From: TMED23 sp964566055
GTDB taxonomy: Bacteria; Pseudomonadota; Alphaproteobacteria; Rhodospirillales; UBA2165
Direction: 5' to 3'
Length of the DNA stretch: 64,000 nt
Assembly (NCBI GenBank): GCA_964566055.1
Contig: CAZMHI010000017.1
Location: forward strand, 10,505-74,504
Each line of letters starts with the position of its first letter. The stretch's first letter is position 1. Shown piece by piece: positions 26,949-36,164 of this stretch. Both the position numbers and the translations under genes were made by a program. Under the pieces are notes generated by a model. It did no database searches. It was given only the letters and a program-made list of their open reading frames with translations, and was not told the DNA's origin.

Positions 26949-27791
26949 GTGTCCAACGCTGGTGAGACGACATCGGACGAAATTGAAGACGGCAAATCAG
27001 GTTTTTTCGGACGCACTGAATCCGCAAAAAGCCGGAAACGCCGCCGTTTAATTACCTCCTTAATTGTGATTTTTGTTAGCTGGGAACTGTTTGGCCAATT
27101 TGGTATCGAAAACCGGCTGTTCTTTGCGCCGTTGTCCGATATCGCTGTTTCGGGCTATGAAAACTGGGTCAATGGTGAGCTGCAAAAACATATTAGCGCC
27201 AGCTTCCAAGAGCTCCTGTACGGCATGTTATTGGCAACAGTTTTTGGCATCGCCTTCGGTATTCTCATCGCCATTAACCAATCCGTGCGGGAGCATTGCG
27301 ACCCGATCGTTTCGGCTCTCTATGCGACGCCAACCGTGGCCATCGCACCGATCTTAATCACCGCCTTTGGTCTTGGCATCGCCTCGAAAGTCGCCGTGGT
27401 GTTCTTGATCGCTGTTTTCCCCATCATCATTAATACGACCGTCGGTATCCGCCAGACCCAGGAAAGCTTTATCGAGACAGCCTACAGTTTTAACGCTACC
27501 CGCTGGCAGGTAATCGCCAAAGTGCTGGTGCCGTCGTCGATCCCTTTTGTCATCGCCGGCATTCGATTGGGCGTTGGCCGCGGTATCGTCGGCGTCGTCG
27601 TGGGTGAACTTTTTGGCGCTGATATGGGGCTGGGTATTTTTATTTTTGAAGCCGGCCAAACCTTCGATGCCGCGCCGCAATTCCTGGGTATTTTAATTCT
27701 CTGTTTTGCCGGCATGGCGCTGACCGGGTTGTTGCAATGGACTGAAAAGAAAATTGCGCCCTGGCATCATTTTGCTCTTGATGAAGAATGA
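26949..27791 (+). CDS. ABC transporter permease (SsuC/TauC-like)
   Basis: A 280-residue permease with about six membrane helices and the typical inner-membrane signature EAAVNTT-like loop (TQESFIETAYSFNATRWQVIAKVLVPSSIPFVIAGIR, around residues 172-207). GTG 26949 is the start, preceded by GGGAAAAAGGG-type sequence. It is the first gene of an operon with an ATPase and a periplasmic protein. The SsuABC/TauABC/NMT1 family transports sulfonates, taurine, nitrate, or thiamine-precursor-like molecules. Confidence 0.85.
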   Translation: MSNAGETTSDEIEDGKSGFFGRTESAKSRKRRRLITSLIVIFVSWELFGQFGIENRLFFAPLSDIAVSGYENWVNGELQKHISASFQELLYGMLLATVFGIAFGILIAINQSVREHCDPIVSALYATPTVAIAPILITAFGLGIASKVAVVFLIAVFPIIINTTVGIRQTQESFIETAYSFNATRWQVIAKVLVPSSIPFVIAGIRLGVGRGIVGVVVGELFGADMGLGIFIFEAGQTFDAAPQFLGILILCFAGMALTGLLQWTEKKIAPWHHFALDEE

Positions 27792-27795
27792 TCAC

Positions 27796-28590
27796 ATGAA
27801 TGTATTAGAAAACAACGTGATGATGGAAATCAAAGGGCTCAGTAAGGAGTTCTCCCGCAATGGCGAAAAACTACAGGCGCTGCTTGAAATCGATCTGGAT
27901 GTGGTTGAAGGCGAGTTCCTCTGCCTGGTCGGCCCGTCCGGCTGCGGTAAGACAACTTTCTTGCGCATTGTGCAGGGACTGATCGAGAAATCTGCTGGCT
28001 CTATTGAGCTTTATGGTCAACCGATTACGCAACCAAGCGCCGACCGTGGCTTCGTTTTTCAACAGGACAATCTCTATCCCTGGCGGACAGTTATTGCCAA
28101 TGCCCGGCTGGGTCTGGAGCTGGCCGGCATGGAGACGGATCAAGCCAATGCGCGGGCCAGTGAAATGTTGAATCTTGTCGGCTTAGAAGGGTTCGAGCAC
28201 AGCTATCCGCGCGAGCTTTCCGGCGGCATGCGCCAGCGCGTCAATTTGGCGAGAGCGCTGACAATCGATCCGAAAGTCCTGCTGATGGATGAGCCTTTTG
28301 CCGCTCTTGATGCGATCACCCGGGAAGCCATGCAGACCGAGTTGCTGCGGATTTGGCGGGAAGCCGGCAAGACCGTGATGTTTGTCACCCACCAAATCGA
28401 TGAAGCGGTTTATCTGGCCAATCGGGTGGTGGTGATGGCGCCGCGGCCGGGCCGCATCGAAAAAATTGTCACCATTACCGAGACTACTGAGCGCTCCGAA
28501 ACTGTCAAACGATCGCCTGAGTTTCATCAGGCAGTCGACGAAATTCGCGATATTATCGAAAGCCATGAACGGGAGGATATCATGGCCTAA
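27796..28590 (+). CDS. ABC transporter ATP-binding protein (SsuB/TauB-like)
   Basis: A 264-residue ATPase with all the ABC motifs: Walker A GPSGCGKTT, Q loop FQQDNLYPW, signature LSGGMRQRVNLARAL, Walker B LLMDEPFAALD and the H loop FVTHQIDEAVYLANR. The nearest family is NitT/SsuB/TauB. The start is uncertain: ATG 27796 fits the family length, while ATG 27781 would overlap the permease gene. It follows the permease gene (stop 27791) closely. The C-terminal region ends at TAA 28588-28590, before the binding protein gene. Confidence 0.85.
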   Translation: MNVLENNVMMEIKGLSKEFSRNGEKLQALLEIDLDVVEGEFLCLVGPSGCGKTTFLRIVQGLIEKSAGSIELYGQPITQPSADRGFVFQQDNLYPWRTVIANARLGLELAGMETDQANARASEMLNLVGLEGFEHSYPRELSGGMRQRVNLARALTIDPKVLLMDEPFAALDAITREAMQTELLRIWREAGKTVMFVTHQIDEAVYLANRVVVMAPRPGRIEKIVTITETTERSETVKRSPEFHQAVDEIRDIIESHEREDIMA

Positions 28591-28643
28591 CCAAGCAGCT
28601 AACTTTAATCATTAACCAAAAAAACTAACACTATGGAGGTAAC

Positions 28644-29618
28644 ATGTTTAAATCACTGAAATTATTAACCCCGGTAGCGGTTGTCGCTACCCTCGCAGCA
28701 ATCGAGCCTGTGCAAACCGTGCAGGCCGAAGAACTGCGTCTCACCTATGCCCGGCCCAATGCCGTCTATTGGGATATTGATGTGGCGATTGAAAAAGGCT
28801 TTTTTAAAGCCGAAGGCTTCGAGCCTAAATCGATCCGGCTGCAAAGCTCAGTGGGTTCGACGCAGGCCTTAATTGCCGGCACCACTCATTTGGCCGCAAC
28901 CAATCCGGAACCGGTTATTGCCTCATATGAAAGAGGCGCCAAAGACAACGCAATTTTCCTGGCGCCGGTTACCGGTCTCGCCTGGAGTTTTGTCGGCGCC
29001 AAGGGCATCAAAAGCTTTGGTGATCTTAAAGGTAAAAAAATCGGCGTTTCCGCCCTTAAAGGCGGCGAAAGCAGTTTGATCGAAGTATTGGCGGCCAAGC
29101 ATGGTCTCAAACGCAGCGATTTCAGCTACATCCGGGTTGGTATTACGCCCTTGAAATTCAAAGCGCTGAAATCCGGCGCCATTGGGGCGGCGGTGTTATT
29201 CCAGCCGACCGGTTTATTGGCGATCAGCACCGGCATGACAAATCTGGCCAATTTCAGCGAGCTCACGGCCTACCCTTATCCGATTTATGCTGTGAATAAA
29301 AAATGGGCGATGGCGAATAATCACGGCGCCCGGCTGGCGCGGGCCATCATTAAGGCGCAAAAATTTATCCACAATCCGGCCAATAAAGCGGAAGCCAAAG
29401 CGATCCTCGCCAAATACACCAAGAAGTCACCAGCGATTGTCGAAGGCACCTATCAGCTCTTCTTGCATCAGGCTAAAACCTTCAACAATGACGGTCATAT
29501 TGACAAAGCCGGTATCGAGCGTCTGGTTAAGCAAATGGTAAAAGGCAAAATCCTGAAAAGCGCGCCGTCGGGCGGTGTTGATAAATACATCCTGCCGCTG
29601 TCTAAGGTCGGCCTCTAA
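28644..29618 (+). CDS. ABC transporter periplasmic substrate-binding protein (NMT1/SsuA-like)
   Basis: A 324-residue exported binding protein with a signal peptide (LKLLTPVAVVATLAAIEPVQTVQA, cleaved before EELRL). The body matches the NMT1/SsuA group: RPNAVYWDIDVAIEKGFFKAEGFEP, GSTQALIAGTTHLAATNPEPVIASYERGA and DLKGKKIGVSALKGGESSLIEVLAAKHG. It has a strong ribosome binding site (TATGGAGGTAAC). It closes the permease-ATPase-binding protein operon and is followed by a terminator. The substrate is open: this group covers sulfonates, taurine, nitrate, thiamine precursors and others. Confidence 0.85.
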   Translation: MFKSLKLLTPVAVVATLAAIEPVQTVQAEELRLTYARPNAVYWDIDVAIEKGFFKAEGFEPKSIRLQSSVGSTQALIAGTTHLAATNPEPVIASYERGAKDNAIFLAPVTGLAWSFVGAKGIKSFGDLKGKKIGVSALKGGESSLIEVLAAKHGLKRSDFSYIRVGITPLKFKALKSGAIGAAVLFQPTGLLAISTGMTNLANFSELTAYPYPIYAVNKKWAMANNHGARLARAIIKAQKFIHNPANKAEAKAILAKYTKKSPAIVEGTYQLFLHQAKTFNNDGHIDKAGIERLVKQMVKGKILKSAPSGGVDKYILPLSKVGL

Positions 29619-29643
29619 GACCTCATAAAATTATCTGAATTAA

Positions 29644-29678
29644 GGGCTGCCTCATTAATGTTGGGGCGGCCTTTTTTT
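29644..29678 (+). terminator. Rho-independent terminator of the ABC importer operon
   Basis: A 7-bp stem (29645-29651 with 29665-29671, one G-U pair) with a loop of about 13 bases is followed by seven T at 29672-29678. It lies 26 bases after the stop of the binding-protein gene. Confidence 0.75.
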
Positions 29679-29771
29679 CGGCATAAATTTGGCATAAATC
29701 CGGCGTCTTTCGCTGGTAGCTATTGTGGCATTGGTTTTGCAACTCTTTTGTCAGAACCAGCGGAGAGATCC

Positions 29772-29957
29772 ATGCCAGAAATAACGCCAGATAAACACTA
29801 TATCACCCGGACCATCCACCAATGCATGGCAGGCAAGGTAAACCGGCGTTTAGGGCCTGATCGCCGCCAGGCTGACCGGCGTGCGGAGACGGGGCAATCT
29901 GAGCTTGCCGTCCATTTAACCCAGGAAGAAATTGCCGCCCTTCTGGCAACTCATTAG
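29772..29957 (+). CDS. Small 61-residue protein, unknown
   Basis: ATG 29772 has a ribosome binding site (GGAGAG). The protein reads MPEITPDKHYITRTIHQCM...GKVNRRLGPDRRQADRR...ELAVHLTQEEIAALLATH. It is charged, has no membrane segment and one Cys, and the GPDRRQADRR stretch resembles a PDRR-type motif also seen in the receiver-pentapeptide protein upstream, though this may be chance. The frame extends upstream to 29658 inside the terminator region, which is unlikely to be translated. Not recognised. Confidence 0.5.
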   Translation: MPEITPDKHYITRTIHQCMAGKVNRRLGPDRRQADRRAETGQSELAVHLTQEEIAALLATH

Positions 29958-29999
29958 TTAATTTTTTGAAAGGTGACAGGCACCAAGCGAAAAATTAAC
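29957..29999. repeat. Long hairpin with nested GGTG...CACC inverted repeat
   Basis: Twelve bases at 29957-29968 pair with 29988-29999 (11 of 12 match, T/A-rich). The loop contains a GGTG (29972-29975)-ACAGG-CACC (29981-29984) inverted repeat. This kind of stem with a GGTGACAGGCACC core resembles short intergenic REP-like or transposase-associated sequences. It could also act as a terminator between the convergent genes around it. Confidence 0.5.
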
Positions 30000-30045
30000 G
30001 AAGTTGTGAATTTGTGTGAATTACTCAACAGTTGATAATTAACTT

Positions 30046-31173
30046 TTAGAGATTGTCTGCCCAATCGACCAGCAGATCGCAGACTTCCTCGATTTTTTCC
30101 GGCGTTTCGTGGGGATAGTGGCCGACTTTTTCAAGCGCATAATCGGTACAGCGGCCCGCCGCCGCCTCGGACCACATTTTAAGCTGGCTCGGGAAAACGC
30201 ATTTATCAGCCGTGTAATCGACGTTCAGCACTGGCACCGTAGTGTTGGCCAAACAATTCGGCCCGTCTGCCCGCGACAGACGCATGCTCCATTGGCTCAA
30301 AAAAGATCTCAGCGTGGTAAAACGTCCGATATTGTTGGCGGCATAGTTAATCGGTTTCGGCTCGCCCCAGATGGTGCCGGTATCCCGGTCATTGGGATCA
30401 AGCGTGAGATCGAGAAAGCGCGGGTCCGCCATGGTGCGATGAACAATAAAGGCCTGATCCGAGGCCGCCGTGCCGTCTACTTCTTCGAGCCGCGCCAGTA
30501 CCCAATCGGTCAGGCACTCATTGCGCGCCAGTTGAGCGGCCCGGTATTTCTTCAGCCAGGCCGCCTCATAAGGCGGGCCGTTGTCCGGATTATACATATC
30601 CAGTTCTGGATCAACCGATAGCATATCGTGTTCGTCGGTGACCGCTGGGTCGATCCAATCGGTCAGTGTATGGGCACGGCCGGGATGAGCGCACAACAGT
30701 GCGATACCATCAACCGGCGGCAAATCTTCCGGGGTCAGATCAATATCCCTGCCGTCCGGCGTGGTCGTGAGGGTAAGATTTTCAGCTTGTTCCTGATACA
30801 TCGCAGCCAGAGCGCCGCCGCCGGAATTACCGAGCAAAACAATTTTTTCATAGCCGCGCTCGCGCAGGTGTTTAATACCGGCGCCTAAATCCTGAATGGC
30901 GCGTTCCATCAACAGCATCGAATCATTGGCCATATAGCGGGTGTTAAGACCAAGCAGCGCCCGGCCCCGGCGCTTTAAAGGATCAAACACATAATGCGCC
31001 ATAAAATTGCTGGTGGGATGGATGACGACAAAAGCCGTTTTGGTGTCGCAGCCCTCGCTCTCCAGACGACCGAATATTTTCGGCGCGTTCATCTGGATGC
31101 CGCTTTGGCTTTCCATCATGCCGCCTTGGCGGACACTTAGGATCAGCAGTTCACCATTTTGATTTTGGGGCAT
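30046..31173 (-). CDS. Alpha/beta hydrolase-like protein
   Basis: A 375-residue protein with an alpha/beta hydrolase-type core. The nucleophile elbow is KIVLLGNSGGGALAAMYQEQA (S117 in GNSGGG), preceded by an FVVIHPTSNFMAHYVFDPL strand and oxyanion region and followed late by VGHYPHETPEKI, which may supply the catalytic His. The substrate is unknown. ATG 31173 is 18 bases from the VOC gene but has no ribosome binding site; ATG 31119 (AAGGCGG upstream) is an alternative start. It is the last gene of a sulfatase-VOC-hydrolase operon on the minus strand. Confidence 0.72.
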   Translation of the reverse strand: MPQNQNGELLILSVRQGGMMESQSGIQMNAPKIFGRLESEGCDTKTAFVVIHPTSNFMAHYVFDPLKRRGRALLGLNTRYMANDSMLLMERAIQDLGAGIKHLRERGYEKIVLLGNSGGGALAAMYQEQAENLTLTTTPDGRDIDLTPEDLPPVDGIALLCAHPGRAHTLTDWIDPAVTDEHDMLSVDPELDMYNPDNGPPYEAAWLKKYRAAQLARNECLTDWVLARLEEVDGTAASDQAFIVHRTMADPRFLDLTLDPNDRDTGTIWGEPKPINYAANNIGRFTTLRSFLSQWSMRLSRADGPNCLANTTVPVLNVDYTADKCVFPSQLKMWSEAAAGRCTDYALEKVGHYPHETPEKIEEVCDLLVDWADNL

Positions 31174-31191
31174 GGAGGAGACTACGCGTTG

Positions 31192-31728
31192 CTAATTTTG
31201 CGTCGAGCCGTCATGGACCCAGGCCGCGTCGCGCTGACCTTCTTTGGTTTCATTCCACTTTTCGAGCATTTGCGGCGCGGTCGACCTCAGCTTATCCATC
31301 ATCTCTTCATCGCCGATGTGCAAGGTCAATTCCATACGATGTCCATTCGGGTCAAAGAAATAAATCGATTCACAAAAACCGTGATTGGTAGGGCCAATGA
31401 CATCAACACCGGCATCTACGAGCATTTGCTTACGCTCCAGCAACTCGTCCATGCTTTCGACCTGGAGCGCCAAATGCTGGACCCATTCAGGCGTGTTGGG
31501 ATCCTTTTGCATCGGCGGTGATTCCGGCACTTCGAAAAAAGCGACACAGGAGCCGTCTTTCATGGCAAAAAAGATGTGCATATAGGGACATTTTTCGCCG
31601 GTCGATGGAATCGTATCTTCCGAAACGGCAGCATAATATTCGAGACCCAACAGCTTGGTGTAAAAATCCGCTGTTTCCTGCGCATCGTTGCAACGATAGG
31701 CAACGTGGTGAAGCATTTTAACGGCCAT
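31192..31728 (-). CDS. VOC family (glyoxalase/bleomycin-resistance/dioxygenase) protein
   Basis: A 178-residue VOC-fold protein: LHHVAYRCNDAQETADFYTKLLGLEY (first beta-alpha-beta-beta-beta unit), then WVQHLALQVESMDELLERKQMLVDAG, and FFDPNGHRMELTLH (second unit). Metal-ligand type residues H8 in LHHV, E after CVAFFE, H in VQHLAL and E in RMELT are all present. VOC enzymes include dioxygenases and lyases. A good binding site (AAAGGAGA) precedes ATG 31728. Between the sulfatase and hydrolase genes in a short-gap operon, a catabolic role is likely, with the substrate unknown. Confidence 0.85.
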   Translation of the reverse strand: MAVKMLHHVAYRCNDAQETADFYTKLLGLEYYAAVSEDTIPSTGEKCPYMHIFFAMKDGSCVAFFEVPESPPMQKDPNTPEWVQHLALQVESMDELLERKQMLVDAGVDVIGPTNHGFCESIYFFDPNGHRMELTLHIGDEEMMDKLRSTAPQMLEKWNETKEGQRDAAWVHDGSTQN

Positions 31729-31759
31729 GATAATTCTCCTTTAGAATTATTCTATACTA

Positions 31760-33343
31760 CTAAGCCACCGCTGTCGCTAGGGGAGTTGGGTCCTGGTATT
31801 CCAGCGTTATGCGCATGAGCTGATCGGTAAGCTCAGCGCGCAACTCGGGCTCACTGTCCCAAAGATTATTAGTCTCCCCCGGATCGGCTTTGAGATCATA
31901 AAGCTCATCTCGGGCATCAGGATAACCGAGCGTAAAGCGGTACTGCTCGGTAATCAGCGTGCGGATTTTCTGGAACCGGGTAAAGCCGAGATTGATACGC
32001 TGGCGGTCGTCTTCGATCAGTATGGCGTCGCGGTTGGTCGGCTGCTTGCCGGAGATGTCTCCGGTCAGAGAGGTGCCTTGAATGCCCCAATAGGGGTTGA
32101 TGCCGGCACGGTCCAAAATAGAGGAAGATATGTCGATGGTCTGACCCAGCGATGAAGTGGTCGCTGATTTGCGGCTGTCAGGATCACTCCAGATAAAGGG
32201 CACCCGGATCATGCCTTGCAAATGCAGAGGTCCTTTCAACATCAGGCCATGATCACCCATATAGTCCCCATGATCGGAAGTGAAAATGATAACCGTATCC
32301 TCATCCAGGCCGAGCTCTTTGAGCTTGCCCAAAATGCGCCCAATCTGATCATCAATCATCGTGATCATGCCGAAGGTCAGCGCCATGGCTTCTTGGGCTT
32401 CCCGGGCATTCACCGCATAAGGCATTTGAGTATCACGCTTGGCTTCACCGTTGGCCAATTGATCCTTCAAGAAAACTTCCATCGATGAATCACCTGTATC
32501 AAGCGTCTCCGGTATTGGCATATCGTCAGGATCATACATGTCCCAGTATTTACCGGGAGGTGTGAATGGGTGGTGCGGATCGGGGAAGGAACACTGAATA
32601 AAGAACGGCGCGTCGTCATCCGAGCTCGCATGGTTTTCAAGATAATCCAATGTCATGTCTCCGATATAGGCGGAGGGATACAGCTCCTCCGGTAACTGTG
32701 TTTTCCAGGCCTGTGGCGTGGTAATGCGATTGTCGGATTTGCAGTTTTTGCGGCCCCGCATGGCATTGCCGTTTGGCTCTTTCTCCAGCAGCCAACGCTC
32801 ATAGGCGCCGCCAACTTCATCTGAATGCTCGGTGCAGAGGTCGACATGCTTAAAACCGTAAAACGGCACATTTACATCATGGCTCTCGTCCTCGCGCCAA
32901 AGCTTGGGATTTTCGTTCTCGTACTCGTCACCGTGCATATTCCAATCAAAGGCTTGCAAGGGGATGCCGTTCTCATCAATGGCGAAATCGTCAGAAGATG
33001 GTGACCAGCCAGGTTTGCTGCCGGTCATATTCTGCAAATGAGATTTGCCGATAAGCGCTGTCTCATAGCCATTGTCGGCGAGGTGCTCAACATAGGTGCG
33101 GGCACTTAGCGACAGCGGCGTGCCGTTGCAGCGGACTCCGTGAGCCGACGGCAGGCGGCCGGTCATCAGCGATGAGCGATTGGGCATGCAAAGAGGATTG
33201 GCAACATAGAAGCGGTCAAATCGCGTGCCGCTGCCCGCAATACCGTCAATATTCGGTGTCTTGACGATGTCGTTACCGTAGCAGCCGAGATTGTCGGCCC
33301 GGTGTTGATCAGTGATAAACAATAGAAAATTAGGTTTCTTCAT
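31760..33343 (-). CDS. Sulfatase family hydrolase
   Basis: A 527-residue sulfatase or related phosphoesterase. The metal-binding FITDQHRADNLGCYG at the N-terminus and the CMPNRSSLMTGRLPSAHG segment with the C-x-P-x-R formylglycine site (C52 from this start) are intact, which argues for a true type I sulfatase; the HDG..FTSDHGDYMGDHGL segment is also typical. No signal peptide is seen, so it is probably cytoplasmic. The GTG at 33367 is an alternative start. It is the first gene of the minus-strand operon and diverges from the ChaC-like gene. It may remove a sulfate ester that the VOC and hydrolase act on, but this is inference. Confidence 0.9.
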   Translation of the reverse strand: MKKPNFLLFITDQHRADNLGCYGNDIVKTPNIDGIAGSGTRFDRFYVANPLCMPNRSSLMTGRLPSAHGVRCNGTPLSLSARTYVEHLADNGYETALIGKSHLQNMTGSKPGWSPSSDDFAIDENGIPLQAFDWNMHGDEYENENPKLWREDESHDVNVPFYGFKHVDLCTEHSDEVGGAYERWLLEKEPNGNAMRGRKNCKSDNRITTPQAWKTQLPEELYPSAYIGDMTLDYLENHASSDDDAPFFIQCSFPDPHHPFTPPGKYWDMYDPDDMPIPETLDTGDSSMEVFLKDQLANGEAKRDTQMPYAVNAREAQEAMALTFGMITMIDDQIGRILGKLKELGLDEDTVIIFTSDHGDYMGDHGLMLKGPLHLQGMIRVPFIWSDPDSRKSATTSSLGQTIDISSSILDRAGINPYWGIQGTSLTGDISGKQPTNRDAILIEDDRQRINLGFTRFQKIRTLITEQYRFTLGYPDARDELYDLKADPGETNNLWDSEPELRAELTDQLMRITLEYQDPTPLATAVA

Positions 33344-33497
33344 GCGGTTCTCAATATTAAGTTTCACAATAGTTTTGTGAATTAAAAAATTCAGACCATA
33401 ATTAAGCGGAGATCAAACCGAATGACAAGGCTAGAGACCCTAGGCCAGTTGCATAATTGGACTTGTCGCACCCTCATTGGCATCATACCTATAGCAA

Positions 33498-34214
33498 ATG
33501 AATAAAACCGGATCCGGCTTAAAAAAGCGCGGGCACATCGCCCGGGAAGATGTTGAAAGTGGTGTGCTCGAGGAAATGATCACCGAGGGCGAACTGCAAG
33601 GCCATTTTGTGCGCCTGCCGGAAGCTGAACGGGATAAATCCCGCTGGAATTTGTTGGCCGATATTCCCGAGGATGAAGATATCTGGTTGTTTGCCTATGG
33701 CTCGCTAATTTGGAGCCCGATGATCCATTTTGTTGAACAACGCCATGCCGAGCTTTATGGCTTTCACCGGCAGTTTTGCATGCAGACAAAAATGGGCCGT
33801 GGCACGCCGGAGCGTCCGGGACTTATGCTGGCCCTGGAAAATGGCGGCTCGTGCAAAGGCATTGCTTTTCGGGTTGCCGCCGAAACCCGCGAGCAGGAGT
33901 TAAAAGTCATTTGGAACCGGGAAATGGTCGGCGGGTCTTACATACCGAAATTCGTTAAGCTTCATCTTGGCATCGGAGCAGACAAAGAAATCGTCCGCGC
34001 CATTGCTTTTACCATGAACCATGCTCACGAAAACTATATTGGCAAATTGTCAGTTGAGGAGGTGGCAAAAACTTTGGCTTATGCCGAAGGTCCCCTCGGC
34101 AAAGGTGAGGACTATCTTTTTAACACGGTCAGCCATCTCGAAGAGCTCGGTCTGGTCGATCATCATCTGTTTAAGCTCGCAGCCATGATCCGGGCGCTTA
34201 AAGGCGAAGCTTAA
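33498..34214 (+). CDS. ChaC-like gamma-glutamylcyclotransferase
   Basis: A 238-residue protein with a ChaC/GGCT fold. The motif DIWLFAYGSLIWSPMIHFVEQRHAELYG (around residues 61-88) contains the phosphate-binding-type YGSL loop, and the family's later LALENGGSCKGIAFRV and MVGGSYIPKFVKL segments are visible. ChaC enzymes degrade glutathione to 5-oxoproline and Cys-Gly. A 5-oxoprolinase gene in this window is broken. The last 4 bases overlap the end of the convergent acyl-CoA ligase gene. Confidence 0.85.
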   Translation: MNKTGSGLKKRGHIAREDVESGVLEEMITEGELQGHFVRLPEAERDKSRWNLLADIPEDEDIWLFAYGSLIWSPMIHFVEQRHAELYGFHRQFCMQTKMGRGTPERPGLMLALENGGSCKGIAFRVAAETREQELKVIWNREMVGGSYIPKFVKLHLGIGADKEIVRAIAFTMNHAHENYIGKLSVEEVAKTLAYAEGPLGKGEDYLFNTVSHLEELGLVDHHLFKLAAMIRALKGEA

Positions 34215-35773
34215 ACTTCCTCAAAAGTTAAATCACTGCCACCTTGTTTGGCATCCTCGGCCAAGGCGCGTAATTCCCGGCGCAAGACTTTGTTGGCGGC
34301 ATTGCGCGGCAGCACGTCCATAAAAAGATAGGCTTTCGGCCGTTTGTAGCCGGTGAGCGATGTTTCCCGCAGATGGGCATCCAACGCCGCCGCCTCGGTA
34401 TCCGCTGCCACCACACAAGCCACCACCATTTCGCCCCAGGCCGGGTCTTTGATGCCAATAATGGCGGTATCGGTAACATTTGGATGTGCCATCAGATGCG
34501 GTTCAATTTCGGAAGGGTGGATGTTTTCACCACCTGAACGCACCATATCACCGGTGCGCCCGATCAAATTATAATCACCATCATCCCGGACCAGGCAGAC
34601 ATCCCCGGTATGGTACCAGCCATCGATAATTGCCTCTGCCGTCGCCTCGGGCCGGTTGAGATAACCAGAAAATACCAGATCACTTGAGGCATCAACGATT
34701 AATTCACCCTCTTCGCCGGGTTCGGCAATGTCATCGACGCCGCCACCAAGTTTTTTTACTCTGAGGTTGACATAAAAGGCCGGGCGCAATCTCGTATGTT
34801 CACCGACTGGATCAGGATTTGAAAACGGACACATTATTTCAGTGGTGCCGTAAATATGAAAAATATGCGCCGGCCATTCCTTATCCATCTGAACTAAAGT
34901 ATCCGGCATGATTTCAGCACCACCATAGAGCACGGTTTGCAGGCTTTTCATTTTTTCCGGGCTGTAATTGGGGGCCTGGGTCATGGCGAAATACAATTGC
35001 GGCACGGCAAACATATAGGTGATCTCATGATTTTCGATCATGTCGACCGCTTCAACCGGATTAAAAGCCGACTGCACATAATACGTGCCGCCATAGCCGA
35101 GGGCCGCCAAAAACACTCCATAAAACCCGATGGCATGGCTTAAGGGCATAAAGCCCAGCGCTTTATTGTGATTGCCGTGGCGAACGCCGGCTTGAGTGGC
35201 GAGCCACAGGATACGGTGCTCGGTTGTCCGATGAGAGAGCTCAACGCCTTTCGGCAAGCCGGTGGTGCCGGAGGTATAAAAAATAAAAGTGATGTCTTCC
35301 CGTTCGGGCTTTGGGATGGGCGGGAGGCCCGCAGCATCATCCCGGCAATCGGCGAAACTACCAGCGAGACCGGTGGCACTGCTGACGCTGAGCAGGCAAT
35401 CTGTCGAGGGCAGCGCTGCGGCAATGGTTTCGGCCAAAGCCACATCCGGGAGAATGATAGCTCCTTCGATCTCACCGATTTTTATCAGCTCGGCAATTTC
35501 GTCGGGCTGCAGGCGGAAATTCATCAGCGCCGGAATGGCGGCCAGACGCTGCAGGGCTAGAAGAGCAATCGCATGATCAAACAGGCTGGGCAGCACGGTC
35601 GCGATGCGCATACCCTGTTTGACGCCGCGCGCCTGCAAACCGGCGGCAACGATATCGACTTCTTCGATCAATTGCTGATAGGTTAAGGCGCGCTCACTTT
35701 GATCATCGACCATCGCCAGATCACCCGGTGCGCGCTGGGCGGAAAGCCAAACCAGATCGTAACATGTCTGCAT
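34211..35773 (-). CDS. AMP-binding acyl-CoA ligase
   Basis: A 520-residue adenylate-forming enzyme. The P-loop FIFYTSGTTGLPKG (around residues 168-181), the FHIYGTTEIMCPFSNPD motif (around 303-319), the GWYHTGDVCLVRDDG motif and the closing lysine region (PKAYLFMDVLPRNAANKVLRREL, with the catalytic-type Lys) are all visible. It activates a carboxylic acid as the adenylate and then CoA thioester; the acid is unknown. The binding site GCAGGAGAC precedes ATG 35773. It lies 13 bases downstream of the ABM monooxygenase gene in the same direction. Confidence 0.9.
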   Translation of the reverse strand: MQTCYDLVWLSAQRAPGDLAMVDDQSERALTYQQLIEEVDIVAAGLQARGVKQGMRIATVLPSLFDHAIALLALQRLAAIPALMNFRLQPDEIAELIKIGEIEGAIILPDVALAETIAAALPSTDCLLSVSSATGLAGSFADCRDDAAGLPPIPKPEREDITFIFYTSGTTGLPKGVELSHRTTEHRILWLATQAGVRHGNHNKALGFMPLSHAIGFYGVFLAALGYGGTYYVQSAFNPVEAVDMIENHEITYMFAVPQLYFAMTQAPNYSPEKMKSLQTVLYGGAEIMPDTLVQMDKEWPAHIFHIYGTTEIMCPFSNPDPVGEHTRLRPAFYVNLRVKKLGGGVDDIAEPGEEGELIVDASSDLVFSGYLNRPEATAEAIIDGWYHTGDVCLVRDDGDYNLIGRTGDMVRSGGENIHPSEIEPHLMAHPNVTDTAIIGIKDPAWGEMVVACVVAADTEAAALDAHLRETSLTGYKRPKAYLFMDVLPRNAANKVLRRELRALAEDAKQGGSDLTFEEV

Positions 35774-35786
35774 GATAGTCTCCTGC

Positions 35787-36083
35787 TTACTGCCCGCTCA
35801 TCATGACGACATCCGATTCGGCGATCATGCCGCCGCCGGTTTTATTAAATTGAGTGTAATGCGGTGACTCTTGATGAGCCACGAAGGCGTCTTTGTCGTC
35901 ATAACATTCATAGAGATATACCGTGTTTTCGTTGTCATCTTTGCGGGGCAGCAAGACATCGAAGCGCTGGCAGCCAGCTTCATCCGCCAGTGATGAGGCG
36001 GCATTTTCTTTGATCAGGGGCATAAAGTCGTCCTTGCAGCCTGGCTCTAAAGTTAAGGTAACGAATAACGCGAATTGACTCAT
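35787..36083 (-). CDS. ABM-domain (antibiotic biosynthesis monooxygenase-like) protein
   Basis: A 98-residue single ABM-fold protein: FALFVTLTLEPGCKDDFMPLIKENAASSLADEAGCQRFDVLLP then a YLYECYDDKDAFVAHQESPHYTQF segment with the typical E-x-Y-x-D-x-x-A-F-x-x-H-x-x-S-P-H-Y pattern. Small ABM proteins include quinol monooxygenases (YgiN type) and autoinducer-degrading LsrG. A good ribosome binding site (GGGGGAA) precedes it. It is the first gene before the CoA ligase and diverges from the SMP-30 gene. Confidence 0.85.
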   Translation of the reverse strand: MSQFALFVTLTLEPGCKDDFMPLIKENAASSLADEAGCQRFDVLLPRKDDNENTVYLYECYDDKDAFVAHQESPHYTQFNKTGGGMIAESDVVMMSGQ

Positions 36084-36164
36084 ATCGGATTCCCCCGCAA
36101 ATTTGTGGTCATAAAACTAGATCAATACAAAGCATGTTTGAAGCTGAAAAAAAACTGAATAATT

